A stretch of DNA of 64,000 nt, taken from NCBI RefSeq assembly GCF_039543825.1, contig NZ_BAABKM010000002.1:652133-716132 (forward strand). Direction: 5' to 3'. Under the pieces are notes generated by a model, which was given only the letters and a program-made list of their open reading frames with translations, made no database searches and was not told where the DNA came from. Source of the DNA: Nocardioides conyzicola. Its GTDB lineage: Bacteria; Actinomycetota; Actinomycetes; Propionibacteriales; Nocardioidaceae. Of this stretch, positions 17,656 to 26,054 are shown in pieces. A program made the translations under genes and the position numbers. How positions within the stretch are numbered: position 1 is the first letter of the stretch; every line of letters begins with the position of its first letter.

Positions 17656-18735
17656 CTACTCCACCCGGTTGCCGTCCTCGTCCCAGTGCTCGGCGACCTT
17701 CTTGCTCGGCTGCACCCGCGGCGGCTCGCCCGGCATCTTCGGGTAGTCGGGCGGGAAGTTGAGCTCCCCACCCGGGAGCTCCTCCCACAGCGCGAGCAGC
17801 GGCTCGAGCGAGTGCGCGGTGTCGTCGATGGTCGCCCAGGGGTCGCCGTCCTGCACGCGGTCGGGCACGGTGAAGAGGTTGTAGACGCGTGGGTCGGTGA
17901 TCCCCGCCAGCTCGTCCCAGGTCACAGGTGTGGACACCGGCGCGCCGGGCAGCGGCCGGACGGAGTAGGCCGAGGCGATGGTCCGGTCGCGGTTGTTCTG
18001 GTTGAAGTCGACGAAGATCCGCTCGCCGCGCTCCTCCTTCCACCACTCGACCGTCACGCCGTCGTCGCGACGGGCCAGCTCGCGGCCGAAGCCGATGGCG
18101 GCGTGCCGCAGGTCGGTGAACTCCCACTCCGGCTTGATCCGCACGAAGATGTGGACGCCGCGGTTGCCGGAGGTCTTCGGGTAGCCGGTGATGCCGAGCT
18201 CCTCGAGCAGCTCCCGCGCGACGCCGGCCACGCGTACGGCGTCGCCGAACGTGGTGCCCGGCTGCGGGTCGAGATCGATCCGCAGCTCGTCGGGGTGGTC
18301 GACATCGGCCCGGCGTACGGGCCAGGGATGGAAGACCAGGGTGCCCATGTGCGCACACCAGACCGGGACCGCGATCTCGGTGGGGCAGATCTCCTCGGCC
18401 TTGCGGCCCGAGGGGAAGGTGATCTCGACGGTCTCGAGGTAGTCGGGCGCGCCCTTGGGCACGCGCTTCTGGTAGAACGCGTCGGCGTCCTTGTCCTGCG
18501 GGCCGGTCGCCAGCTTCATCCCGGGGCGTACGCCGGACGTCCAGCGCTCCAGGGCCGTCGGCCGGTCGCGCAGTGCCCGCATCAGCCCGTCGTCGACGCT
18601 GGCGAAGTACTCCGCCACCATCAACTTGGTGACCTCCGGCGTCGTGTCGGTCGCCTCGAAGATCACCCGGTCCGGGCTCGAGACGCGGACGGCGCGCCCT
18701 CCGGCATCGACCTCGGCAGCGGGAGTCTTCGGCAT
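17656..18735 (-). CDS. NHEJ primase-polymerase (LigD polymerase-domain protein)
   Basis: A 359-residue stand-alone archaeo-eukaryotic primase domain, like LigD PolDom. Landmarks are the N-terminal VSSPDRVIFEATDTTPEVTK, the metal-binding acidic motif ELRIDLDPQPGTTFGD (about 148-163), the nucleotide-binding SGNRGVHIFVRI (about 187-198) and IFVDFNQNNRDRTIASAYSV (third acidic residue, about 240-259). It fills gaps and adds nucleotides during double-strand break end joining. No ligase, nuclease or Ku is present here; those must be elsewhere. It is last in a minus-strand run with the desaturase genes, 18 bases after the zinc-motif gene. Confidence 0.9.
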   Translation of the reverse strand: MPKTPAAEVDAGGRAVRVSSPDRVIFEATDTTPEVTKLMVAEYFASVDDGLMRALRDRPTALERWTSGVRPGMKLATGPQDKDADAFYQKRVPKGAPDYLETVEITFPSGRKAEEICPTEIAVPVWCAHMGTLVFHPWPVRRADVDHPDELRIDLDPQPGTTFGDAVRVAGVARELLEELGITGYPKTSGNRGVHIFVRIKPEWEFTDLRHAAIGFGRELARRDDGVTVEWWKEERGERIFVDFNQNNRDRTIASAYSVRPLPGAPVSTPVTWDELAGITDPRVYNLFTVPDRVQDGDPWATIDDTAHSLEPLLALWEELPGGELNFPPDYPKMPGEPPRVQPSKKVAEHWDEDGNRVE

Positions 18736-18753
18736 GGACCCACGCTAGCCGGG

Positions 18754-19047
18754 TCAGAGCAGCGAGTTGGGCTCGAACCTCGGGCGCTTGTCCAGGTCGT
18801 CCTTCGCCGGGCGGACGAACTCGAACCCGGCCGTGGTCACCACCTGGGTGGAGCCGTCCACCACGCCGTGCGCGCAGTCGACGTGCATCGGCGGGAGGTG
18901 GAAGGCGTTGCGGCCGACCTCCTCCGCCGTGCCGACGAACGCGATCGGGCGGCCCAGCGGACGGGCGCACGCCCCGCAGATCCGGCTGAGCGCGCACTGC
19001 GTGACCCACGCGCGGTCCGTGGTCCGGGTGCTCACGTCCGCGATCAT
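18754..19047 (-). CDS. small zinc-ribbon-like protein of unknown function
   Basis: 97 residues. A putative metal site is C-G-A-C at about residues 24-27 paired with H-V-D-C at about 54-57 (PPMHVDCAHG). The ATG overlaps the desaturase stop (ATGA), so it is translationally coupled to it. The C-terminus EFVRPAKDDLDKRPRFEPNS is polar. Its position between a fatty acid desaturase and an NHEJ polymerase gives no clear function. Confidence 0.65.
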   Translation of the reverse strand: MIADVSTRTTDRAWVTQCALSRICGACARPLGRPIAFVGTAEEVGRNAFHLPPMHVDCAHGVVDGSTQVVTTAGFEFVRPAKDDLDKRPRFEPNSLL

Positions 19048-20252
19048 GCCGTCTGCTTCCGGTAGTAGGCGCCGGTCTCCGTACGACGCGTCGGCCGCTC
19101 GGCGTCGGTACGCCGGCCGCGATCGATCGACGGCGACGGCGGCTCCGGCTTGTCGGAGGACGTCATCGAGTTCGGCAGCGACAGCTTCATGATCGTGCGC
19201 AGCGCCTGGCCGTACTGGTTGTGCAGCGGGCCGGTCGTGTACGGGATGTCGTACTTCTCGCACAGCGCCCGCACCTTGACCGCGATCTCCGGGTAGCGGT
19301 TGCTCGGGAGGTCCGGGAAGAGGTGGTGCTCGATCTGGAAGCCGAGGCTGCCGGACAGGATGTGCAGCAACCGGCCGCCCTCGAAGTTGGCCGAGCCGAG
19401 CATCTGGCGCAGGTACCACTCGGCGCGGGTCTCGTCCTCGAGCTCCTCCTCCGTGAAGTGCAGCGCACCGTCGGGGAAGTGGCCGCAGAAGATGATCATG
19501 TAGGACCACAGGTTGCGCGCCAGGTTGGCCGTGGCGTTGGCCTTCAGCGTCGACTTCCACTGCTTGCCGCTGAGCGCCGGGTAGACGAGGTAGTCCTTGA
19601 TGACCTGGTTGCGGCCCTTGCGCCCGATCTGGCGCAGCTGCCGCTTCATCTCGACCGGGTCCTTCTTGCCCTTGCGGATCGCCTCGAGGTCGAGGTCGTG
19701 CAGCGCGACGCCCCACTGGAAGAGCCCGGCGAGCAGCGCGTTGTAGACGGGCTGGCCGAGGTAGTAGGGGTGCCACTTCTGCTCGCGGGCCATCCGGAGC
19801 ACGCCGTACCCGATGTCGTTGTCGTGCCCGAGCACGTTGGTGAACTGGTGGTGCACGTAGTTGTGCGAGTGCTTCCACTGCTCGGCCGGCTGGGCGGTGT
19901 CCCACTCCCAGTTGGAGGAGTGGATCTCGGGGTCGTTCATCCAGTCCCACTGGCCGTGCATGACGTTGTGGCCGATCTCCATGTTCTCGAGGATCTTGGC
20001 CACGCCGAGCAGGCTCGCGCCGGCGATCCAGGCGGGGGTGCGGGTCTTCTTCGAGTGCAGGCCGGCGAGCAGCGTGGCCCTGCCGGCGGCGGCGAGGCCG
20101 CGCTGCACCCGGATCATCCGGTTGATGTACGCCGCGTCCGCGTCGCACCGTGACTCCTCCACCTCGGCGCGGATGGCGTCGAGCTCGCGACCGAGCTGCT
20201 CGACCTCCTCCTCGGTGAGGTGGGTGTACTCCTTGACGTCTGCAATAGCCAT
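19044..20252 (-). CDS. membrane fatty acid (acyl-CoA) desaturase
   Basis: 402 residues. The three histidine boxes of diiron membrane desaturases are present: HNVMH (about 95-99), HNYVHH (about 131-136) and QIEHH (about 314-318). It resembles the DesA3 stearoyl-CoA delta-9 desaturase group, using electrons from the reductase encoded 8 bases upstream. Predicted membrane stretches flank the boxes (AWIAGASLLGVAKILENMEI, GQPVYNALLAGLFQWGVAL). The product is an oleate-type unsaturated acyl chain for membrane lipids. The C-terminal 45 residues are polar and Pro/Arg-rich. Confidence 0.92.
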   Translation of the reverse strand: MAIADVKEYTHLTEEEVEQLGRELDAIRAEVEESRCDADAAYINRMIRVQRGLAAAGRATLLAGLHSKKTRTPAWIAGASLLGVAKILENMEIGHNVMHGQWDWMNDPEIHSSNWEWDTAQPAEQWKHSHNYVHHQFTNVLGHDNDIGYGVLRMAREQKWHPYYLGQPVYNALLAGLFQWGVALHDLDLEAIRKGKKDPVEMKRQLRQIGRKGRNQVIKDYLVYPALSGKQWKSTLKANATANLARNLWSYMIIFCGHFPDGALHFTEEELEDETRAEWYLRQMLGSANFEGGRLLHILSGSLGFQIEHHLFPDLPSNRYPEIAVKVRALCEKYDIPYTTGPLHNQYGQALRTIMKLSLPNSMTSSDKPEPPSPSIDRGRRTDAERPTRRTETGAYYRKQTA

Positions 20253-20260
20253 GTCAGCTC

Positions 20261-21337
20261 CTAGATGTCGAGGGTGCAGGCGCCGACCGGGACGGTCACG
20301 CAGGTCTGCACCTGTTCGTTGGGCTGGGCGAACTCGTTGCCGTTGCGCAGGTCGCGGACCGTGCCCGAGACCAGCGTCAGCGTGCAGGTGTGGCAGATGC
20401 CCATCCGGCAGCCGTAGGGCATGCCGACACCGGCCGCCTCGCCTGCCTCGAGGACGGTGGTGGCGCCGTCGACCTCGGCGGTCTTGCCCGTGGTCTGGAA
20501 GGTGATCGTGCCGCCCTCGCCGCCGTCGCCGCCGAGCTCGAGCGAGAACCGCTCGAGGTGCAGCCGCTCGTCGAGGCCGGCCCGCTCCCAGTGGGTCTCG
20601 ACGGCGTCCAGCATCGGCGCGGGGCCACAGGCCCAGGTCTCCCGCTCCCGCCAGTCGACGCAGAGGCCGTCGAGTCCGCTCAGCGAGAGCATCCCCTCGG
20701 TGTCGGTGTGCAGCCGGTGCACGGTCAGCGACTCGTGCCGGCTCTCGAGCTCGGCCAGCTCGTCGCGGAAGATCATCCGCTCCGCCGTCGGCGACGAGTA
20801 GTGCAGGACGACGTCGGGCATCGTCTGACGACGGTCCAGCGTGCGGAGCATCGCCATCACCGGCGTGATGCCGCTGCCGCCCACCAGGAAGAGCATCTTC
20901 GCCGGAGGAGGGTCCGGGAGCACGAAGTCGCCGCTCGGCGACGCGAGCCGGACGATGGTGCCGGGCTCGAGACCGTTGACCAGGTGCGCGGACAGCTTGC
21001 CCTCCGGCATCGCGCGGACGGTGATCGAGATGGTGCGGCCGCGGCGGCGCGGGGGCGAGCTCACGGAGTAGGAACGCCACTGGAACTTGCCGTCGACCTG
21101 CACGCCGATCCCGACGTACTGGCCGGCGCGGTGGTCGTAGCGCCAGCCCCAGCCGGGCCGGATCACCAGGGTGGCGGCGTCGTCGGTCTCGGGGATGACC
21201 TCCTCGACCCGCCCGCGCAGCTCGCGCTCGCTCCACAGCGGGTTGAGCAGTCGCAGGTAGTCGTCGGGGTGCAGCGGCGTCGTCAGCTTGTTGCCGGCGG
21301 TCCGCACGCCTCCCCAGGTCAGGGTTCGTGGGGTCAC
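20261..21337 (-). CDS. ferredoxin/flavin reductase feeding the desaturase
   Basis: 358 residues combining an FAD domain (WRSYSVSSPP at about 94-103), an NAD(P)-binding domain (FLVGGSGITPVMAMLRTL at about 160-177; WACGPAPM) and a C-terminal plant-type 2Fe-2S domain with C-x4-C-x2-C in PYGCRMGICHTC and a last Cys in VQTC. This is the layout of the mycobacterial DesA3 partner Rv3230c. It passes electrons from NAD(P)H to the diiron desaturase encoded next. The GTG start at 21337 has no clear ribosome binding site. A TTGACA at 21369-21374 (minus strand) with a weak TTGCAC 17 bases on would place the start of transcription at or near this GTG. Confidence 0.9.
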   Translation of the reverse strand: MTPRTLTWGGVRTAGNKLTTPLHPDDYLRLLNPLWSERELRGRVEEVIPETDDAATLVIRPGWGWRYDHRAGQYVGIGVQVDGKFQWRSYSVSSPPRRRGRTISITVRAMPEGKLSAHLVNGLEPGTIVRLASPSGDFVLPDPPPAKMLFLVGGSGITPVMAMLRTLDRRQTMPDVVLHYSSPTAERMIFRDELAELESRHESLTVHRLHTDTEGMLSLSGLDGLCVDWRERETWACGPAPMLDAVETHWERAGLDERLHLERFSLELGGDGGEGGTITFQTTGKTAEVDGATTVLEAGEAAGVGMPYGCRMGICHTCTLTLVSGTVRDLRNGNEFAQPNEQVQTCVTVPVGACTLDI

Positions 21338-21402
21338 CCGAGAAAGTGCAACACTCGTTTACACCATGTGTCAACCTTTCTCGTCAGGCTTTGCCGACCG
21401 AC

Positions 21403-21408
21403 TAGAAT
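21403..21408 (+). promoter_or_regulatory. -10 box for leaderless msrB
   Basis: TAGAAT ends 6 bases before the msrB ATG. Transcription would start at or next to the A of the start codon, giving a leaderless mRNA. No Shine-Dalgarno sequence is visible. The -35 region is weak. Confidence 0.55.
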
Positions 21409-21414
21409 TCAGAC

Positions 21415-21816
21415 ATGGCCTACAACGTGGACAAGACCGACGAGGAGTGGCGCGAGGAGCTCTCGCCGGAGGAGTACGCCGTGCTGCGCCAGGCCGGCAC
21501 GGAGCGCGCGTTCGTCGGTGAGTACACCGACACCGAGACCAAGGGCATCTACTCCTGCAAGGCCTGCCACGCCAAGCTCTTCGAGTCGGACACCAAGTTC
21601 CACTCGGGCTGCGGCTGGCCGTCGTTCTACCAGCCGATCACGGACACGCTCGAGTACATCGAGGACGTCTCCCACGGCATGAAGCGGGTTGAGGTCCGCT
21701 GCGCCAACTGCGGCTCGCACCTCGGTCACGTCTTCCCCGACGGCTACGGCACCCCCACCGGCGACCGCTACTGCATCAACTCGATCAGCCTGACGCTGGA
21801 GCCCGCGCAGCAGTAG
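21415..21816 (+). CDS. msrB: peptide-methionine (R)-S-oxide reductase MsrB
   Basis: A 133-residue enzyme that repairs methionine-R-sulfoxide. It has two zinc-binding CxxC pairs (CKACHAKLF, about 44-52; [12 protein letters not shown], about 95-106), the substrate motif [10 protein letters not shown] and the catalytic Cys in RYCINSISL near 119. Length is normal for a single-domain MsrB. It is divergent from the desaturase reductase, consistent with a shared oxidative or redox theme, but no common regulator is evident. Confidence 0.96.
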   Translation: MAYNVDKTDEEWREELSPEEYAVLRQAGTERAFVGEYTDTETKGIYSCKACHAKLFESDTKFHSGCGWPSFYQPITDTLEYIEDVSHGMKRVEVRCANCGSHLGHVFPDGYGTPTGDRYCINSISLTLEPAQQ

Positions 21817-21886
21817 GCATCGCGTCGACCGTCCGTCGGCTGGGGTCTGGGTCGGCGTCGCCTCCCGGCTCTCGGTCGCCGCCACC

Positions 21887-21980
21887 CGACTGTCAGTGGC
21901 ATGCAGGTCCGCTCGGGTCGGTCGCCGATAGGCAGTTACGCGGGTACGGCGGGCGGGTGGTGGCGGTCGGCGCCCGGTTC
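21887..21980 (+). repeat. third, partial copy of the DUF222-HNH upstream repeat
   Basis: This segment is homologous to the reverse complement of 36603-36740. It shares GACTGTCAGT, then TCGGGTCGGTCGCCGATAGG and GGGTACGGCGGGCGG, with small gaps. It lacks the GGTGGTCGAG REP core. It begins 71 bases after msrB and lies upstream of the first DUF222-HNH gene, in the same orientation relative to the gene as the copies upstream of the second. GACTGTC[A/G]GTGGC occurs at both ends of the non-coding module (21888 and 22071). Confidence 0.7.
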
Positions 21981-22067
21981 ACAGGCCGTCGGCTCGGCTG
22001 AGGATGAAGCTCTACGATCGTGATCTCTTCGTTATCTGAATCCCTGTGGATAAGCCCTCCTGAGGCC

Positions 22068-22105
22068 TCTGACTGTCGGTGGCCAGTGCTTGGCTAGACC
22101 TATGA
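22068..22105 (+). promoter_or_regulatory. 38-nt conserved start block of DUF222-HNH gene 1
   Basis: 36 of 38 bases are identical to the block at 36278-36315 (minus strand). It includes GGTGGCCAGTGCTTGGCTAG and ends at the ATG. It could be a promoter, a ribosome-binding leader or a target site. It contains an in-frame TTG (22090) that would add four residues (M-A-R-P) to either protein. Confidence 0.65.
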
Positions 22106-23349
22106 CAGCGATGACCACACCCCACCACCAGGTGGCGACGGCGACCGCGCGCATGCGCGGTGTTGCCGACGCCGTGGTGGATGCGTCGGTGTGGTCCATG
22201 TCCTCTGGCGAAGCAGCGTCGACGCTGGTGGAGCTGACGCGGCTTGAGGCGCAGGTCGTCGAGCTCCGCGCCCGGGTCGCGCGACACGCGGACGAGCTGC
22301 AGGTCGGCACCGAGACCGGCGCGACGTCGACCGCGACCTGGCTCTCGCACCAGGCCCGGCTCACCCGGTCCGCCGCGGCGGGGGTGGTGCACCTCGGCTA
22401 CGACCTGGACACCCACGACGTGGTCCGAGACGCCCTCGCCGCCGGCAACGTGCGCCCGGAGCAGGCGGTCGTGATCGTCCGGGCGGTGAAGGAGCTGCCC
22501 GAGGATCTGGACCCGGACCTGGTGATCCGGGCGGAACGTCATCTGGTGGATGCCGCTGCTGAGCATGACGCGAAGACGTTGCGGATCCTCGGCCGCCGGC
22601 TCCTCGAGGTGGTGGCACCCGACCTCGCCGACCAGCACGAGGCCGACCTCCTCGAGAAGGAGGAGGCCAAAGCAGCCCAAGCGATGCGGCTCACGATGAC
22701 CGACGACGGCCACGGCAAGACCCACGCCAGGTTCACCCTCCCGACCGTGCAGGCGGCGATGCTCAAGAAGATGCTGCTCGCGATCGCCGCACCCAAGCAC
22801 CAAGCCGCCACCCACGGCGCCCGGGTCGAACGCCGCCCAGGCCCGGAGCGGATGGGCCGTGCGTTCGCCGAGCTCATCGAACGCATCTCCGCCACGGACC
22901 TGCCCAAGGTCGGCGGCACCGACGCCACCATCGTCATCCACATCGACCTCGACGTGTTGACGGGCAAGCTGCAGAAGGCCGGCGTCCTCGATACCGGCGA
23001 ACGCATCAGCCCCTCACAGGTCCGACGGCTCGCCTGCACCGCCCGGATCCTCCCCGTCGTCCTCAACGGCAAGAGCGAGGTCCTCGACGTCGGCCGCGCC
23101 AGACGGTTCTTCACCCGAGCCCAGCTCACCGCCCTGGGCATCAGGGACGGCGGCTGCGTCGCCGAGGGATGCGACTGGCCACCCTGGATGTGCCACGGAC
23201 ATCACTGGGAGCGATGGGCAGACGACGGCAACACCGACCTGACCAACGGCGGACTCCTCTGCCCCCGACACCACGCGAGAGCCCACGACCCGACCTACGA
23301 GACCACCCATCAACCCACCGGGAAGGTCAGCTTCCACCGACGCAACTAG
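22102..23349 (+). CDS. DUF222 / HNH endonuclease domain protein, copy 1
   Basis: 415 residues. DUF222 (13E12 repeat family) covers about 30-330, beginning VDASVWSMSSGEAASTLVEL, with an acidic/Ala-rich central helix region. An HNH domain follows at about 350-400: CVAEGCDWPPWMCHGHHW and NGGLLCPRHHARAHD hold the paired Cys, the His-His and the catalytic His. It is a putative DNA endonuclease; no substrate is known. ATG 22102 is used; TTG 22090 is an alternative, supported by the conserved upstream block. It converges with and overlaps the PstS-like gene by 4 bases. A second copy is at 35013-36281. Confidence 0.85.
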   Translation: MTAMTTPHHQVATATARMRGVADAVVDASVWSMSSGEAASTLVELTRLEAQVVELRARVARHADELQVGTETGATSTATWLSHQARLTRSAAAGVVHLGYDLDTHDVVRDALAAGNVRPEQAVVIVRAVKELPEDLDPDLVIRAERHLVDAAAEHDAKTLRILGRRLLEVVAPDLADQHEADLLEKEEAKAAQAMRLTMTDDGHGKTHARFTLPTVQAAMLKKMLLAIAAPKHQAATHGARVERRPGPERMGRAFAELIERISATDLPKVGGTDATIVIHIDLDVLTGKLQKAGVLDTGERISPSQVRRLACTARILPVVLNGKSEVLDVGRARRFFTRAQLTALGIRDGGCVAEGCDWPPWMCHGHHWERWADDGNTDLTNGGLLCPRHHARAHDPTYETTHQPTGKVSFHRRN

Positions 23350-25109
23350 CGTCGCCGGACGGCCGAGGTGCGCGCCGACGTACGGACGAGGGACTCGTAG
23401 CCGGCCCTGGTGGCCGTGACGCGCACGCTGATGCGCTTGCCTTGCTGGGCTCGTCGCAACGTCCAGCGCAGCGCCGTTGCGCCCGGGATCCTGTGGTCGG
23501 CGGCGTACCACTGCGCATGCAGCTGCGCGCCGGGGATCCCCGCGTCGCGGACGGCCAGGGTCCTGCCCACGATCGGGCGCCCGGCGATCCGCAGGCGACT
23601 CCCGTGCAGGTGTCCGCGGGCGACCACCTTCGCGGCCGACTGAACGGTCGAGGACGGGAAGTCCGAGGCGGAGACGGTCACCCGGAAGCTCAAGGACCGG
23701 CCGAGCAATGCCGCCGGGACCTGGTACGTCCCACCGGTGGCACCGGTGATGGGCTGACCGTCGGCCAGCCACTGGTAGGCCATCGCCTCCTCACCCGTCC
23801 AGAGCCCGGAGTCCGCCTCGACCGTCGCTCCCACTCGGGCGGCACCGGCCACCCGAGGTGCGACGAGGTTGGTCGGCGGCCCGCCGGTGCCGCAGGGTCC
23901 AGCACCGCTCTGCTGGCACGCCTGCGGCTGCGGGGCGATCTCCTCGATGTCGTCCGTGGCGCAGCTGCTCGGGTCGAGAGCGCTGAGGTCGACGAACGTG
24001 TCGCCCGCTGCGATCGTCGCGGTCTGGCTGAGCGCCTCGTCGACGAGACCGGGCGGCAGCGCTGCGTATCCCAGCACCCGGGAGGTGGACTGACCGGTGC
24101 AGACGGCGTACGACAGGAAGTCGACGAGGGTCTGCCTCTTGTGGGTGGTCATGCGCGAGTCGTCCGCGGCGGTCGGCACGATGGCGTACTCGTAGTGGGA
24201 CAACGGGTAGGCCCGTGGGTCGGTCGAGCGGTAGACGTCGTCGAGAACCGGGGCGTGGTCGTCGTCCAGCCGGGCCTTCGTGAGGGCGACGCCGACGTTG
24301 TAGCCGGTCGGCGGCGCGTAGTAGCCGGCCGTGTTCTCGACGGCGGCGACCGGGTAGTCCGTGAAGAGCGGATACATGGTGTCGATGTAGCCGATCGCCC
24401 CGTTGCTCCCGGAGCTCTTGATCCGGTTCATCATCCCGTCCGCCCCAGCGATGGCGACGTCGGTGCCCGTCGGCCGGCCGCAGTGCAGCGGGAAGTACGC
24501 CGTCGGCTCGGCGAGACCGCCGTTGCAGGCCGCCCAGGTCCCCGGGAAGAGCTGGTTGAGGTAGTCGGTGAGGACCTCGGTCGTCCCCGACGCGTCCGAG
24601 CGCACCAGCGGCTGGATGGGCGTGTCCGGCAGGATGCGGCCGTTGTTGTCGGACGCGATCGCGGGGTCCGCCCAGCTGGTGATGGCACCCGTGAAGATGC
24701 CGGCGATCGTCTGCCCCGACAGGCGGAGGTTGCGCACCAGGTGTCCGTCGACCTCCAGGTGGTAGGAGAACGCCAGCCCCTCGCCGAGGAGCGGGACATA
24801 GGCGTAGTCACGCCCGCGAGAGGTGTCGTCGTCGCCACCCTCGTACGGGAGGTCGCTGACCCCGAAGTCGCTCGAACGGTACGAGAAGTCCTGACGCCCC
24901 TGGGTCGACCCGTTGGCGGTGTAGACGACCTGCATCCCCTGCTCGGCGACAGTGGCGACCCACTGGTTGACGATGTTCGCGGCCGAGGCCGAGCCCGACC
25001 CCTGGATCAGTGCATGGGTGCTGGCCGAGGCCGGGCTCGGAACCAGGACTCCTGAGAGGCCGACCGCCGTCAGCAGCGCGTACGTCGCCCGCCGTCCAGG
25101 TCGCAGCAC
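23346..25109 (-). CDS. secreted PstS-like phosphate-binding protein with Ig-like tail
   Basis: 587 residues with a Sec signal peptide (cleavage near ASAS, about residue 29). Residues 30-400 form a PstS-type binding fold: IQGSGSASAANIVNQWVAT at the start, SGQTIAGIFTGAITSWADP, VRSDASGTTEVLTDYLNQ and GAIGYIDT are classical phosphate-binding landmarks. A linker with several Cys leads to two Ig-like repeats (YQWLADGQPITGATGGTYQV and AQWYAADHRIPGATALRWTL). No pstC, pstA or pstB genes are nearby and no lipobox is present. It may be cell-wall associated rather than a transporter component. Confidence 0.8.
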   Translation of the reverse strand: MLRPGRRATYALLTAVGLSGVLVPSPASASTHALIQGSGSASAANIVNQWVATVAEQGMQVVYTANGSTQGRQDFSYRSSDFGVSDLPYEGGDDDTSRGRDYAYVPLLGEGLAFSYHLEVDGHLVRNLRLSGQTIAGIFTGAITSWADPAIASDNNGRILPDTPIQPLVRSDASGTTEVLTDYLNQLFPGTWAACNGGLAEPTAYFPLHCGRPTGTDVAIAGADGMMNRIKSSGSNGAIGYIDTMYPLFTDYPVAAVENTAGYYAPPTGYNVGVALTKARLDDDHAPVLDDVYRSTDPRAYPLSHYEYAIVPTAADDSRMTTHKRQTLVDFLSYAVCTGQSTSRVLGYAALPPGLVDEALSQTATIAAGDTFVDLSALDPSSCATDDIEEIAPQPQACQQSGAGPCGTGGPPTNLVAPRVAGAARVGATVEADSGLWTGEEAMAYQWLADGQPITGATGGTYQVPAALLGRSLSFRVTVSASDFPSSTVQSAAKVVARGHLHGSRLRIAGRPIVGRTLAVRDAGIPGAQLHAQWYAADHRIPGATALRWTLRRAQQGKRISVRVTATRAGYESLVRTSARTSAVRRR

Positions 25110-25247
25110 CGTCGTCGTCCCCCGTCCCTGGTCGGTCGCCCGAGCGGCGCCGGCGGCAGCACCCTAATCGCGCCACCCGCTCTATGTGCACTAAACGACC
25201 GAAGAAACTCCATCTAGCCTGTGCCCGGCCCGGGTGTCGTCGGTCCC

Positions 25248-25955
25248 CTAGGGCAGGCGGTCGACCAGCTCGGCGATCGGGACCAGGGCGCCGGTGTAGA
25301 ACGGCACCTCCTCGCGCACGTGGCGGCGAGCCTCGGAGCCGCGCAGGTGTCGCATCAGGTCGACGATCCGGTAGAGCTCGTCGGCCTCGAACGCGAGGAT
25401 CCACTCATAGTCACCGAGCGAGAAGCTGGCGACCGTGTTGGCCCGGACGTCCTTGTAGTCGCGGGCCATCTTGCCGTGGTCGGCGAGCATCCGGCGGCGC
25501 TCGGAGTCCTCGAGGAGGTACCACTCGTAGGACCGCACGAACGGGTAGACGCTCACGTGCTTCTTCGCGTCCTCGTCGCTGAGGAAGGCGGGCACGTGGC
25601 TCTTGTTGAACTCGGCCGGGCGGTGCAGCGCCATCTGCGACCAGACCGGCGCGAGGCGACGCCCGAACGTCGTACGGCGGAAGCGGTTGTAGGCGTCCTG
25701 CAGCTCCTCGGAGGTGGTCGCGTGCCACCAGACCATCAGGTCGGCATCGGCCCGGATGCCGGAGACGTCGTACACGCCACGGATCACGACGTCGGCCTCG
25801 GCGAGCTCGGCGAAGAGCTTCTCGACCTCGGCGCCCTCGCTGGCACGGTCGGCGTCGCCGAGGGTGTCGTCGAGGCGGAAGACCGACCACATCGTGTAGC
25901 GGATGGTGTCGTTGATCTCGCGGGCCAGCTGTCCCTTGGTGCTCATGTCATCCAT
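25248..25955 (-). CDS. chdC: coproheme decarboxylase ChdC (HemQ)
   Basis: A 235-residue chlorite dismutase-fold enzyme that decarboxylates coproheme to heme b, the last step of the coproporphyrin-dependent pathway. Family features are [14 protein letters not shown] near the start, [20 protein letters not shown], the coproheme-pocket segment [14 protein letters not shown] with its catalytic Tyr, and [20 protein letters not shown] at 25955 is used, ATG at 25946 ([10 protein letters not shown]) is equally possible. It lies on the same strand as cgoX, one gene downstream of it. Confidence 0.93.
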   Translation of the reverse strand: MDDMSTKGQLAREINDTIRYTMWSVFRLDDTLGDADRASEGAEVEKLFAELAEADVVIRGVYDVSGIRADADLMVWWHATTSEELQDAYNRFRRTTFGRRLAPVWSQMALHRPAEFNKSHVPAFLSDEDAKKHVSVYPFVRSYEWYLLEDSERRRMLADHGKMARDYKDVRANTVASFSLGDYEWILAFEADELYRIVDLMRHLRGSEARRHVREEVPFYTGALVPIAELVDRLP

Positions 25956-26004
25956 TGTGCCAACCGCCGGGACAGGTGCCCATGGCGGTGCCCGGGACGG
26001 CCGA

Positions 26005-26036
26005 ACGCCCGGCGACCCTTGCGGGTCCCCGGGCGT
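26005..26036. terminator. terminator hairpin after the lipoprotein gene
   Basis: Arms ACGCCCGGCGACCC and GGGTCCCCGGGCGT pair with one mismatch around a TTGC loop. It is 19 bases beyond the stop of the minus-strand lipoprotein gene and separates it from chdC. Confidence 0.65.
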
Positions 26037-26054
26037 CTGACCCCAACGGAGGGC

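Noticed and set aside
16904..19009. Apparent 701-residue protein ending in the LuxR domain
   Set aside because: The first 480 codons are a shadow of the primase-polymerase. The regulator begins at the ATG at 17554.
19044..21374. Apparent fusion of the desaturase with an upstream 370-codon segment
   Set aside because: The upstream part is the out-of-frame shadow of the ferredoxin reductase. The ATG at 20252 with normal family N-terminus is the real start.
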